Assembly: GCF_011090165.1 (NCBI RefSeq)
Contig: NZ_JAADJT010000007.1
Span: forward strand, 124,001 to 188,000
Reading direction: 5' to 3'
From: Duganella aceris
GTDB taxonomy: Bacteria > Pseudomonadota > Gammaproteobacteria > Burkholderiales > Burkholderiaceae_D
Length of the DNA stretch: 64,000 bases
In this document: positions 38,523-47,240 of the stretch, piece after piece
How the letters are laid out: each line of letters opens with the position of its first letter
Numbering within the stretch: position 1 is the first letter of the stretch
The notes under the pieces: model-generated
The model's input: only the letters and a program-made list of their open reading frames with translations
What the model was told of the DNA's origin: nothing
Databases searched by the model: none
Translations under genes and position numbers: made by a program

Positions 38523-39308
38523 TTACATTTGCTGGAATAAATGTGCGTGGCCGCGGCTCACTTCCAGCTGCTCCGGGAAGTTGCGGATCTTGACCATCTG
38601 CCGCCCGCGCAAGTCGCGCGTCACTTCCTCGATCGCATCGACCCGCACCAGCGTCGAACGGTGGATGCGCCAGAATTCGTCCGGATCCAGCTCGTCGGCC
38701 AGCTCCTTCAGCGTCTTGCGGATCAGCACCTCGGACTGCTCGGTCTGCACCCGCGTGTACTTTTCATCGGCGCGAAAAAACAACACCTCGCGCGTGCTGA
38801 TCATGCGCAGGTTGCTGCCGACCACCGCCTGGATCCAGCGCAGGTAATCCGGCTTGGCGGCCGGCTTGGCCTGGCTCGACAGCAGCTGCGTCAGCTGCCG
38901 CTCGATGTCGGACGGCTGCTGGCCGATCAGCGTCTGCAAGCGCGCACAGGTGGTCTTCAGCCGCTCGCCGCCGGCCGGCTTCAGCAGGTAGTCCAGCGCG
39001 CCCTGTTCGAACGCCTCGATCGCATACTGGTCGTAGGCGGTGACGAACACCAGGTGACAGCGGTTGAACAGCATGCGCGCCGCCTCGATGCCGGACAGGC
39101 CAGGCATGCGGATGTCGAGGAAGACGATGTCCGGCTGATGCTGGCCCGCCAGCGCCACGGCCTCGATGCCGTTGGCCGCTTCGGCCACGATCTCCAGACC
39201 CGGCCAGGCTTCCAATAAACGGCTGCGCAACTGCTGGCGCATCGGCTCCTCGTCGTCGGCGATCAGCGCGGTGGCGCGGCGTTGGCCGCCCGGTTTGTTC
39301 AGGTTCAT
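38523..39308 (-). CDS. LytTR-family response regulator
   Basis: A 261-residue protein with a receiver domain (acidic IADDEE pair, phosphoacceptor Asp in IVFLDIRMPGLSG, VFVTAYD, YLLKPAG) and a C-terminal LytTR DNA-binding domain (about 160-258, IHRSTLVRVDAIEE). It is downstream of and overlaps its cognate histidine kinase by 4 bp on the minus strand. LytTR regulators often control surface polysaccharide, competence or virulence traits; the targets here are unknown. Confidence 0.93.
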   Translation of the reverse strand: MNLNKPGGQRRATALIADDEEPMRQQLRSRLLEAWPGLEIVAEAANGIEAVALAGQHQPDIVFLDIRMPGLSGIEAARMLFNRCHLVFVTAYDQYAIEAFEQGALDYLLKPAGGERLKTTCARLQTLIGQQPSDIERQLTQLLSSQAKPAAKPDYLRWIQAVVGSNLRMISTREVLFFRADEKYTRVQTEQSEVLIRKTLKELADELDPDEFWRIHRSTLVRVDAIEEVTRDLRGRQMVKIRNFPEQLEVSRGHAHLFQQM

Positions 39309-40231
39309 TTGCCGCTCCCGGCGAAGATGTCCGGCGCATACGGGATGCGGATGCTGGCCTGCGTGCCGCCGATCAGCGGTTTTTCGATCACCAGCTGCGC
39401 GCGGTTGCCGTACAGGATGCGCAGCCGTTCACGCACATTGGCCAGGCCGACACCATCGCCGGCGTGGATGTTGAAGCCGATGCCGTCGTCGATCACGTCC
39501 ACTTGCAGCATGCGGCCTTCGACCGAGGCGCGGATGTCGATGCGGCCGCCCTCGATCTTCGGCTCCAGCCCGTGCTTGATGGCGTTCTCGATCAGGATCT
39601 GCAGCATCATCACCGGGAAGGTGGCGCTCAGCATTTCCTCCGGCACGTCGACCGACACCGCCAACCGCGAGCGCATGCGCGCCTGCATGATGGCCAGGTA
39701 GGCGCGCGACATCTCGATCTGCCGGCCCAGCGTGCCGGCGCCCTTGGCGCGCATCTGCGGCAGCGTGGCGCGCAGGTAGTCGATCAGGTTCTGGTGGATC
39801 AGCGCCGCTTGCGGCGGATCGGTTTCGATCAACTGGCCGATCAGGGCCAGCGTGTTGAACAAAAAGTGCGGCTCGACCTGCGCCTGCAAGGCCGCCATGC
39901 GCGCTTCGACCAGGCGCCGCTCCAGGCCTTCCTCGTCGGCGTGCGAGGTGGCGTCGCGCGCCTCCAGCTCTGCCTTGCGCTTGCCGCCGGCCAGCACCTT
40001 CAGGCCGAACGACAGCAGGATCAGCGCGCCGGTCTGCTTCGGCAAGCCGAACGGGGTCAGGCCGAGGATCAACAGCAGCAGCCAGATGATGATCAGCTTG
40101 CGCCACTCGACCTGGGCCAGCCAGTCGAAGAAGCGCCACCACAAGCCAGCCGCGGTCTCGCCGACCTCGCGCACGATGTCGAGCAGGCTCTTGGCGTTGT
40201 CGTAGCCGGCCTTGGCCAGCCGCTTCTTCAT
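39305..40231 (-). CDS. LytS/YehU-type sensor histidine kinase
   Basis: A 308-residue protein with an N-terminal membrane region (two hydrophobic helices, about 45-80), a coiled linker, the His_kinase motif QVEPHFLFNTLALI carrying the phosphorylated His, and a HATPase domain (ILIENAIKHGLEP, DDGIGFN, GVGLANVRERL). No separate sensory domain is present, so sensing is likely within the membrane. Its start overlaps the small upstream gene by 4 bp, forming a three-gene unit. Confidence 0.93.
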   Translation of the reverse strand: MKKRLAKAGYDNAKSLLDIVREVGETAAGLWWRFFDWLAQVEWRKLIIIWLLLLILGLTPFGLPKQTGALILLSFGLKVLAGGKRKAELEARDATSHADEEGLERRLVEARMAALQAQVEPHFLFNTLALIGQLIETDPPQAALIHQNLIDYLRATLPQMRAKGAGTLGRQIEMSRAYLAIMQARMRSRLAVSVDVPEEMLSATFPVMMLQILIENAIKHGLEPKIEGGRIDIRASVEGRMLQVDVIDDGIGFNIHAGDGVGLANVRERLRILYGNRAQLVIEKPLIGGTQASIRIPYAPDIFAGSGK

Positions 40232-40494
40232 TTACCCGGCTCCTGCCGCACCGCCTGACGGCGCTTGCCGATGACGCAGGCGCCGACCGCGATCTTGATC
40301 AGCATGAACACCACGAACAGCACCAGCGCCAGCGGCAGGATGCTCAGGATGAAGGCCAGGATCAGTGCCGCGCCGAGCAGCGCCTGCGGCGACATGCGTC
40401 CGACCAGGCGCACGCAGTGGCGCGCCAGTTGCGCGAAGGCGCGGAAGATTTCGTCGAACAGGTCCAGCACCGATTGCATCGTCAGTTTGCTCAT
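40228..40494 (-). CDS. Small membrane protein of the LytTR operon
   Basis: An 88-residue protein of no family I recognise. Residues about 38-70 are one or two closely spaced hydrophobic helices (LLGAALILAFILSILPLALVLFVVF), with an amphipathic N terminus and a basic C-terminal tail. RBS GGAGACAC precedes the ATG. Its stop overlaps the kinase start by 4 bp, so it is translationally coupled and could be an accessory sensor subunit of the kinase. Confidence 0.7.
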   Translation of the reverse strand: MSKLTMQSVLDLFDEIFRAFAQLARHCVRLVGRMSPQALLGAALILAFILSILPLALVLFVVFMLIKIAVGACVIGKRRQAVRQEPGK

Positions 40495-40597
40495 GTTGTG
40501 TCTCCATCAAAACGTGTTGCGATGAGATCACTGTATCAAAGCGCCACCGGGGACCGTAGTGGATTCCGATCAACTGCGGTTTGGCGGGGATGGCCGG

Positions 40598-41164
40598 TTA
40601 TTGCGCCGGATGAATGGGGCCGATCCAGTCGCGGCGCAGCAGGCCGTAGATGATGCTGTCCGAGATTTCGCCGCCGACGAACCAGCGCTCGCGCAGATGG
40701 CCTTCCTGGCGGAATTGCAAACCTTCCAGGATGCGGCCGGAGGCGATATTGTCGGGATGAATATCGGCCTCGATGCGGTGCAGCTCCAGCGCGCCGAAGC
40801 CGTAGCCGATCAGCGCCGCCAGCGCCTCCTGCATGTAACGCTGGCCCCAGTACGGGCGCGCCAGCATGTAGCCGATCTCGCAGCGATGGTTGCGGCGGTC
40901 GAAGGCGTACAGGGTGGCGGTCCCGATCAATTCGCCGTCCGGCAGCACCAGCGCCAGGCGCAGCGCGGCGCCGTCCTGGTAACCCTTGAGCGTTTGCTCG
41001 ATGTTGTCGGCCGCCTGCGCCATGTGCAGCCACGGGCCGCTGCTCCAGTAGCGCAGCGCTTGCGGATCGGAGAACAGTCGGAACAGGGCGTCGGCATCGC
41101 CGCCATCGATGAAGCGCAAGGTCAGGCGCTCGGTGTGCAGCTCGCAGGGAGAAAAGCTCGGCAT
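40598..41164 (-). CDS. GNAT-family N-acetyltransferase (RimJ/RimL type)
   Basis: A 188-residue protein with start chosen at 41164 (MPSFSPCELHTERLTLR), the usual beginning of RimJ-like acetyltransferases; an upstream in-frame start at 41230 would add 22 atypical residues. Motifs: CEIGYMLARPYWGQRYMQEAL (acetyl-CoA binding loop region) and HRIEADIHPDNIASGRILEGLQF. It transfers an acetyl group from acetyl-CoA to an amine, possibly a protein N terminus; the acceptor is unknown. Confidence 0.88.
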   Translation of the reverse strand: MPSFSPCELHTERLTLRFIDGGDADALFRLFSDPQALRYWSSGPWLHMAQAADNIEQTLKGYQDGAALRLALVLPDGELIGTATLYAFDRRNHRCEIGYMLARPYWGQRYMQEALAALIGYGFGALELHRIEADIHPDNIASGRILEGLQFRQEGHLRERWFVGGEISDSIIYGLLRRDWIGPIHPAQ

Positions 41165-41269
41165 AGGGATTCCGTTGCTGAAATAATTCGTAAATGTACT
41201 AAACGAAACAAAGCATGATACACTAAACACAATAGTTGTTATTTAAATGCAATAACTTAAGGACGAACC

Positions 41270-42388
41270 ATGATGATTCACCGTTTCGCACTCACGACCC
41301 TGGCCGCCGCAGCGATGTTGTCCGGTTCCGTCCATGCCGCCACCACGCCGTTGACCGGCCTGGAAGTATTGCAGCAGTTTAGCCAGGTCACCCTGGGCAG
41401 CGCCACCTCTACCACCGAAACCATCGGCCGCGCCTGGATCGGCGGCACCGTCGCCGGCGGCCAGTATGCCATGTCGTCCTCGCTGCCGGCGTCGTCGTAT
41501 GCCGGCCTGACCGTCATCGGCAGCGCCAGCGGTTTCCGTGGCGGCTACAACGGCGTCAACATCGGCGGCAGCGCCTCCAACGGTGATGTGCAGCACAGCG
41601 TCGGCGCCAGTTTCGTCGGCGGCAATTCGGCCAACACGAATTACCAGAATCCGACCTACATCACCGGCACCATCACCAACGGCAATCTGAACGGCGGCGG
41701 ACATGTCGGCTTGCTGGGCGACAGCGCTTCGCACGTCAATGGCAGCGGCTTGTCGAGCGCTTCGCAGACGCTGATCGCCACCAATACCGAAGCGGCCACC
41801 TCGACCAACTTCGCCACTGTGCTGGGTGGACTGTCGACCGACCTGTCCAAGCTGCAGGGCAACAGCAGCGTGGAATTCAACAGCCAGGGCGTGGTGTTCA
41901 ACGCGGTGTCGAACAACGGCGTCGCGGTGTTCGACCTGACCGCGCTGGCCCATCCGGGCGGCAGCGACCTGACGCAGCTGGACGACCTGGTGTTCGCCGC
42001 ATCCAGCATCACGTTCAATCTGAACGGCGCCACCTCGGTGATCATCAATACCGACAACACCAGCATCAGCACCGCCGCCAATTTCAAAGACCCGACCGTG
42101 GTCGGCTCCAGCCTGATCTGGAATATGTACAAGGCCGGCAGCGTCAGCATCGGCACCGAATGGGGTGGTTCGGTGCTGGCCATCGGCGCCTCGTTCACCA
42201 ACGGGAATTCGATCGACGGCGGCGTGTATTCGGCGTCGATCACCCAGCGCGGCGAGATCCACCAGTACAATTACAGCGGCGCTATTCCAACCGCCGTGCC
42301 GGAAGCCGACACCTACGCCATGCTGCTCGCCGGCCTGGGCCTGATGGGCTTTATCGCGCGTCGCCGCAAACAGGCTGCGGCACGCTGA
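41270..42388 (+). CDS. Choice-of-anchor-A protein with PEP-CTERM sorting signal
   Basis: A 372-residue secreted protein with a signal peptide ending VHA, a Gly/Ser/Asn-rich beta-repeat region of the choice-of-anchor-A type, and a C-terminal sorting signal: VPEADTYAMLLAGLGLMGFIARRRK, consisting of VPE, a hydrophobic helix and a basic end. Such proteins are processed by an exosortase and linked to exopolysaccharide or biofilm in Gram-negative bacteria. The last 38 bp overlap the convergent TetR gene. The AT-rich upstream region (41165-41269) holds a GTTATT/AATAAC inverted repeat. Confidence 0.9.
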   Translation: MMIHRFALTTLAAAAMLSGSVHAATTPLTGLEVLQQFSQVTLGSATSTTETIGRAWIGGTVAGGQYAMSSSLPASSYAGLTVIGSASGFRGGYNGVNIGGSASNGDVQHSVGASFVGGNSANTNYQNPTYITGTITNGNLNGGGHVGLLGDSASHVNGSGLSSASQTLIATNTEAATSTNFATVLGGLSTDLSKLQGNSSVEFNSQGVVFNAVSNNGVAVFDLTALAHPGGSDLTQLDDLVFAASSITFNLNGATSVIINTDNTSISTAANFKDPTVVGSSLIWNMYKAGSVSIGTEWGGSVLAIGASFTNGNSIDGGVYSASITQRGEIHQYNYSGAIPTAVPEADTYAMLLAGLGLMGFIARRRKQAAAR

Positions 42389-43031
42389 TCGCGGCCAGCA
42401 CCATGTCGACGATGACCTTCTCGGCATCGTCGAAGTCTTTCTTGGTCAGCTGCTTGCGGTTCAACACCAGCGCCATCTGGGCGGAGAAGTCCGCATAGGA
42501 CTGCGTCATCGCCCAGATCGCGAACAGCAGATGCGTCGCGTTGATCGGCGCGATCCTGCCATCGCTGATCCACTTCTCGAACACCTCGATATCCTTGCGC
42601 ACCAGCGGCACCACGCGGTTCTGGATCTGCGCGCCGTACAGCTGCGCGCCGCTGATCACCTCCATCGCATACACGCGCGACGCCCACGGCTGCTCGCGCG
42701 AGAACTTCAGCTTCGCCTGCACATAGGTGCGCAGCACTTCGCGCGGCTCCTGGTCGCCGGCGGCCAGGTTCTCCATCCGGTCCAGCCACTCGTCCAGCAC
42801 ATCGTCCAGCACGCGCTGGTACAGCGCCTGCTTGGTGGGGAAGTAGTACATCAGGTTCTGCTTCGACAGCCCGGCGTTCTCCGCCACCGTCGCGATCGAG
42901 GTGCCCTCGTAGCCGCATTCGGCGAAGACGCGCACCGCTTCGGCGGCGATCTCCGCCTCCAGCTTGTCGCGGTTGAGGACGCGCCGTTTGATTTTCGGCG
43001 CCGGTTCCGCATTCAGTTTGGCTGTCGGCAT
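42351..43031 (-). CDS. TetR-family regulator, RutR-like
   Basis: A 226-residue protein starting at 43031 (MPTAKLNAEP). The TetR helix-turn-helix lies at about 35-75 (TSIATVAENAGLSKQNLMYYFPTK). The C-terminal domain follows RutR closely: KFSREQPWASRVYAMEVISGA and GRIAPINATHLLFAIWAMTQSYADF. RutR senses uracil and controls pyrimidine catabolism. Its gene overlaps the MocR gene stop by 19 bp, next to the reductive uracil degradation genes, which supports a uracil-responsive repressor. Confidence 0.88.
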   Translation of the reverse strand: MPTAKLNAEPAPKIKRRVLNRDKLEAEIAAEAVRVFAECGYEGTSIATVAENAGLSKQNLMYYFPTKQALYQRVLDDVLDEWLDRMENLAAGDQEPREVLRTYVQAKLKFSREQPWASRVYAMEVISGAQLYGAQIQNRVVPLVRKDIEVFEKWISDGRIAPINATHLLFAIWAMTQSYADFSAQMALVLNRKQLTKKDFDDAEKVIVDMVLAAISVPQPVCGDAR

Positions 43032-44488
43032 AGGTCTCTCAGGAAGGTCAGTAGTTGCGGGTGGTCGGTGTAGGCGACGTTGAAGCGGAACCAGATCGAT
43101 TCCGGCGCGCGCAGCATGAAGAAGTCGCACGGCGACAGCAGGATGCCGGACTTCAGCGCCAGGTCGGCGATGGTCTTGCCGTTCCAGTCGGCCGACGGCG
43201 GCGTGCTCCAGCCGGCGCTGACGAACATGCCGCCGCGCGGCCGCGCCAGTGGCGTCAAGCCGATGCCGCGCAGGCTGTCGATGGCGCGCTCGCGGCCGTC
43301 CTCCAGTTGCGAGATCAGCTTCTCCACCATGCGCTTGTAGGGGCGGGCGGTGATGGCGTGGTAGACGGCGCGCTCGTTGATCTCGGAGGTGGTCAGCCCG
43401 GCCAGCATCTTCACCCGCAACAGCTCGGGAATCAGCGAGGCCGAGGCGCAGATCGAGCCGACCCGCAGCACCGGCGACAAGGTCTTGGAGAAGCTGCCGA
43501 CGCGGATCACGCGCCGCAAGCCGTCCATCGCCGCCAGCGAGGCTTCGCCGCGCGGCGCCAGTTCGCGGTAGATGTCGTCCTCCACCAGCCAGAAGTCGAA
43601 CTGTTCGGCCAGCGCGAGCAGCCGGTGCGCCTGTGCCGCGCTCAAGGACGTCCCGAGCGGATTTTGCAGCACCGTGTTGACGAACATGAGCTTGGGCTGC
43701 AGCTGCGCCGCCTGCTGCGCCAGCGTGTCCAGGTCCAGCCCCTGTTCGCCGCGCGGCAGGCCGACCGGAATGCAGCCGTGGTGGCGGATCAGCGACAGCA
43801 GGTTGCTGTAGCCGGGATCCTCGACCAGCACCGTGTCGCCCGGCTTGGTCAGCGTGCGCAGGATCAGGTCGAAGGCGTGGGTGGCGCCATGGGTCAGCAG
43901 GATCTGCTCCGGCTCGACCGGGAACAGCTCCTCGCTCAGCGTCGCCGCCATGTGCTGGCGCAGCGTCGGGAAGCCGAGCGGGTGGCCGTAGCCGCGCAGG
44001 CGGTTGGCTGGGATGCGCATCGCCTGGCGCACGGCGTCGAGGATGGTGTCCTCGCCGTACCACTCGGGCGGCAGCCAGCCGGCGCCCACCGGCAGCGCGT
44101 CGGAGACGCCGGAATACAGGTCGGGGGTGAGGGCGTCGATGGCGGTGGGCGTCGCCTGCAGGGCCAGCGGCAGCAGCGTCGCCGGCACGTCCTGGCGCGC
44201 GACGAAGTAGCCGGAACCGCGGCGCGACGACAACAGTCCCAGCGTGACGAGGCGGTCGTAGGACTCGACAACTGTAAAGGTGCTGATGCCATTACACTTC
44301 GCAAACTGTCGCACCGAAGGCATTTTAGTGCCGATGCGCAACTCCCTGCGGCCCACCATGGCGCTGATGGCGGAGACGATCTGGTCGACCAGGCCGCCCT
44401 TGCGGCTGCGCTCGATGGCGAGCACCGGCCAGCCCGCGCCGCCGGGTGGGCAGTCGGTTTGATCGATCGCAGGACTCGCTTGTTCCAT
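43013..44488 (-). CDS. MocR-type (GntR winged helix plus aminotransferase) regulator
   Basis: A 491-residue protein; start ATG at 44488 (MEQASPAIDQ) with GGAG 6 bp upstream. The open frame continues much further upstream but without sense. It has an N-terminal GntR winged helix (about 25-95, GTKMPSVRQFAKCNGISTFTV) and a class I aminotransferase-fold domain (GYGHPLGFPTLRQH, GATHAFDLIL, PLP Lys in GSFSKTLSPVLRVG). MocR proteins bind PLP and regulate adjacent aminotransferase or amino-acid genes. It is divergent from the beta-alanine aminotransferase gene, its most likely target. Confidence 0.92.
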   Translation of the reverse strand: MEQASPAIDQTDCPPGGAGWPVLAIERSRKGGLVDQIVSAISAMVGRRELRIGTKMPSVRQFAKCNGISTFTVVESYDRLVTLGLLSSRRGSGYFVARQDVPATLLPLALQATPTAIDALTPDLYSGVSDALPVGAGWLPPEWYGEDTILDAVRQAMRIPANRLRGYGHPLGFPTLRQHMAATLSEELFPVEPEQILLTHGATHAFDLILRTLTKPGDTVLVEDPGYSNLLSLIRHHGCIPVGLPRGEQGLDLDTLAQQAAQLQPKLMFVNTVLQNPLGTSLSAAQAHRLLALAEQFDFWLVEDDIYRELAPRGEASLAAMDGLRRVIRVGSFSKTLSPVLRVGSICASASLIPELLRVKMLAGLTTSEINERAVYHAITARPYKRMVEKLISQLEDGRERAIDSLRGIGLTPLARPRGGMFVSAGWSTPPSADWNGKTIADLALKSGILLSPCDFFMLRAPESIWFRFNVAYTDHPQLLTFLRDLCRQPN

Positions 44489-44515
44489 CCTTGACTCCAT
44501 AAACGCCGCAAACCC

Positions 44516-44555
44516 AAACTGTAGTGTTTTTATCGCCAGTACGGTTGGACAGTTT
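44516..44555. promoter_or_regulatory. Inverted-repeat operator candidate in the MocR / aminotransferase gap
   Basis: AAACTGT (44516-44522) and ACAGTTT (44549-44555) are exact inverted copies whose starts are 33 bp apart, about three helical turns. They lie in the 189-bp region between divergent starts. Spaced half-sites suit a MocR dimer. The remainder of the gap is AT-rich with RBS AGGAG (44667-44671) for the aminotransferase. Confidence 0.4.
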
Positions 44556-44677
44556 TGATATTTGTGTATCTGTGCCATAGTTGTTGCGCTGTCTATTATT
44601 GCATCATCATTTTGCCAACTGGTAAATTTTTTTTCCGGCGCGTTGAAAATCCGCGAGTGTTGCCACAGGAGATATGC

Positions 44678-45994
44678 ATGAACGAATCCCGACCTGAATC
44701 GATGGCGTCCTTCTGGATGCCCTTCACCAATAACCGCGACTTCAAGGCCAATCCGCGCCTGCTGGTGTCGGCGGAAGGCATGTACTACAAGGACGTCGAC
44801 GGCAACAGCATCCTGGACGGCACCGCCGGCCTGTGGTGCGTGCCGTGCGGCCACGCGCAGCCGAAGATCGTCGCCGCCGTGCGCGAGATGGTCGGCCAGC
44901 TGGACTTCGCGCCGACCTTCCAGATGGGCCACCCGGCCGCCTTCGACCTGGCTGAAAAGCTGATGGAGTACACCAATCACAAATACGGCCATGTGTTCTA
45001 CACCAACTCCGGTTCCGAAGCGGTGGACACGGCGCTGAAGATCGCGCTGGCGTACCACAAGGCGCGCGGCGAGGCGAGCCGCACCCGCTTGATCGGCCGC
45101 GAACGCGGCTACCACGGCGTCGGCTTCGGCGGCATCTCGGTCGGCGGCATCGCCGGCAACCGCAAGCCTTACGGCGTGATGCTGCCCGGCGTCGACCACC
45201 TGCCGCACACGCACAATCTGGAGAAGAACGCCTACACGCGCGGCGAGCCGGAATACGGCACCGAGCTGGCCGACGAGCTGGAACGCATCGTCGCGCTGCA
45301 CGATGCGTCGACCATCGCGGCGGTGATCGTCGAGCCGGTCGCCGGCTCCACCGGTGTGCTGATTCCGCCGAAGGGTTATTTGAAGCGCCTGCGAGAGCTG
45401 TGCACCAAGCACGGCATCCTGCTGATCTTCGATGAGGTGATCACGGGCTTCGGCCGGTTGACGACGCCATTCGCCGCCGACTACTTCGACGTCGAACCGG
45501 ACATGATGACCGTCGCCAAGGGGCTGACCAACGGCACCATTCCGATGGGCGCGGTGTTCAGCAAGAAGCACATCCACGATGCCTTCATGGAGGCGCCGGC
45601 CGGCATCGAGTTGTTCCACGGTTACACCTACTCGGGCCATCCGGTGGCGTGCGCCGCGTCGCTGGCGACGCTGGAAGTGTTCAAGGAACAGAAGATCCTC
45701 GAGCATGCCGCAGGTATGGCCGCTTATTGGGCCGACGCTGTGCATTCGCTGAAAGGCCTGCCGCATGTGATCGACATCCGCACCATCGGCCTGATCGCCG
45801 GCATCGAGCTGGCGCCGATCGCGGGCAAGCCGGGCGCGCGCGCTTTCGCCGCGTTCAAGCAGGCCTTTGCCGACGGGGTGTTGATCCGTACGACGGGCGA
45901 CATCATCGCGTTGTCGCCGCCGCTGGTGCTGGAGAAAAAACACATCGACGAGTTATTCGGAAAGCTAACGAAGGTCCTGCAGAACCTCGCTTGA
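44678..45994 (+). CDS. Beta-alanine--pyruvate aminotransferase (class III omega-transaminase)
   Basis: A 438-residue class III aminotransferase; start ATG at 44678 with AGGAG 6 bp upstream. SFWMPFTNNRDFK at the N terminus and the GLWCVPCGHAQPKI segment are typical of beta-alanine:pyruvate transaminases. The aspartate is in IFDEVITGFGR and the PLP lysine in VAKGLTNGTIPMG. It would turn beta-alanine plus pyruvate into malonate semialdehyde plus alanine, directly linking beta-ureidopropionase with MmsA and Ald in this locus. Confidence 0.92.
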   Translation: MNESRPESMASFWMPFTNNRDFKANPRLLVSAEGMYYKDVDGNSILDGTAGLWCVPCGHAQPKIVAAVREMVGQLDFAPTFQMGHPAAFDLAEKLMEYTNHKYGHVFYTNSGSEAVDTALKIALAYHKARGEASRTRLIGRERGYHGVGFGGISVGGIAGNRKPYGVMLPGVDHLPHTHNLEKNAYTRGEPEYGTELADELERIVALHDASTIAAVIVEPVAGSTGVLIPPKGYLKRLRELCTKHGILLIFDEVITGFGRLTTPFAADYFDVEPDMMTVAKGLTNGTIPMGAVFSKKHIHDAFMEAPAGIELFHGYTYSGHPVACAASLATLEVFKEQKILEHAAGMAAYWADAVHSLKGLPHVIDIRTIGLIAGIELAPIAGKPGARAFAAFKQAFADGVLIRTTGDIIALSPPLVLEKKHIDELFGKLTKVLQNLA

Positions 45995-46001
45995 GCCGCG
46001 C

Positions 46002-46066
46002 AGTACCCCTAACCGAAAGGGTCAGACCCGTACGGGGTCTGACCCTTGCCCGCCGCAGTGCGGGGT
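46002..46066. repeat. Palindromic intergenic repeat, copy C
   Basis: AAGGGTCAGACCC (from 46017) faces GGGTCTGACCCTT (to 46047) across GTACG. It is preceded by TACCCCTAACCGAAAGGG as in copy A and followed by GCAGTGCGGGGT (46055-46066). One arm is a base shorter than in copies B and D. It lies between the aminotransferase and alanine dehydrogenase genes. Confidence 0.9.
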
Positions 46067-46104
46067 TGAACTGTGCCGCACAAGTCCGTGAAAAGGAGAA
46101 CACC

Positions 46105-47220
46105 ATGCTGGTAGGCGTCCCAAAAGAGATCAAAAACCAGGAGTCCCGCGTCGGCCTCACCCCGGCCAGCGTGAAGGAACTCGTTTTGCGTGGCCATCAA
46201 GTTTTAGTGCAACAAAACGCCGGCGCCGCCATCGGCCTGACCGATGCGATGTATGTCGGCGCCGGCGCCACCATCATCGAGGACGCGGCGGAGATCTTCG
46301 CCCGCGCCGAAATGATCGTGAAAGTGAAAGAACCGCAGCCGGAGGAATGCGCGATGCTGCGCAAAGGCCAGATCCTCTACACCTATCTGCACCTGGCACC
46401 CGACCCGGAACAGACCAAGGCGCTGGTTGCATCCGGCGCGGTCTGCATCGCGTATGAAACCATCACCGGCGCCAACGGCGGCTTGCCGTTGCTGGCGCCG
46501 ATGAGCGAAGTGGCTGGACGGATGTCGATCCAGGCCGGCGCCGCGCACCTGGAGAAATCCAAAGGCGGCATGGGCTTGCTGCTGGGCGGCGTGCCGGGCG
46601 TGGCGCCGGGACATATCGCCATCATCGGCGCCGGCGTGGTCGGCACCAACGCCCTGCAGATGGCGGTCGGCATCGGCGCGCGCGTGACGATTTTGGACAA
46701 GAACATCGACCGCCTGCGCCAGCTCGATCTGGTCTACGGCAACCGCATCGCCACCATGTATTCCAACGCGCACTCGATCGAGGAAGCGGTGCTGGACGCG
46801 GACCTGGTGATCGGCGGCGTGCTGGTGCCCGGCGCCGCCGCGCCGAAGCTGGTGACCAAGGCCATGATCGCGCGCATGAAGCCGGGCGCGGTGGTGGTCG
46901 ACGTGGCGATCGACCAGGGCGGCTGCTTCGAAACCTCGCACGCCACCACGCACGAGAAGCCGACCTATGTGGTCGACGGCGTGGTGCACTACTGCGTGGC
47001 CAACATGCCGGGCGCGGTCGCGCGTACTTCGACCTTCGCATTGAACAACGCAACGATAGGCCATGCGCTGGCGCTGGCCGACAAAGGTTGGCAGAAAGCG
47101 CTGAAAGCCAATCCGCATTTGAAGAACGGTTTGAATGTCTGCCTCGGCCACGTCACCTACGAAGCGGTGGCGCACGGCCTGGGCTACCCCTATGTGGACG
47201 CGGACAGCCTGTTGGGCTGA
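46105..47220 (+). CDS. ald: Alanine dehydrogenase
   Basis: A 371-residue NAD-dependent enzyme; start ATG at 46105 with AAAGGAG upstream. Recognised by MLVGVPKEIKNQESRVGLTP (with substrate-binding Arg and Lys), MSEVAGRMS and the Rossmann motif IIGAGVVGTNA. It deaminates L-alanine to pyruvate and ammonia. In this operon it would regenerate pyruvate for the beta-alanine aminotransferase and release the amino nitrogen. Confidence 0.96.
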   Translation: MLVGVPKEIKNQESRVGLTPASVKELVLRGHQVLVQQNAGAAIGLTDAMYVGAGATIIEDAAEIFARAEMIVKVKEPQPEECAMLRKGQILYTYLHLAPDPEQTKALVASGAVCIAYETITGANGGLPLLAPMSEVAGRMSIQAGAAHLEKSKGGMGLLLGGVPGVAPGHIAIIGAGVVGTNALQMAVGIGARVTILDKNIDRLRQLDLVYGNRIATMYSNAHSIEEAVLDADLVIGGVLVPGAAAPKLVTKAMIARMKPGAVVVDVAIDQGGCFETSHATTHEKPTYVVDGVVHYCVANMPGAVARTSTFALNNATIGHALALADKGWQKALKANPHLKNGLNVCLGHVTYEAVAHGLGYPYVDADSLLG

Positions 47221-47240
47221 CCCAATTTTGAGAGAACACC

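Noticed and set aside
44489..45943. Upstream extension of the MocR regulator frame to 976 codons
   Set aside because: The extension is antisense to the aminotransferase gene and meaningless; the winged-helix start with its own ribosome site at 44488 is the real one.
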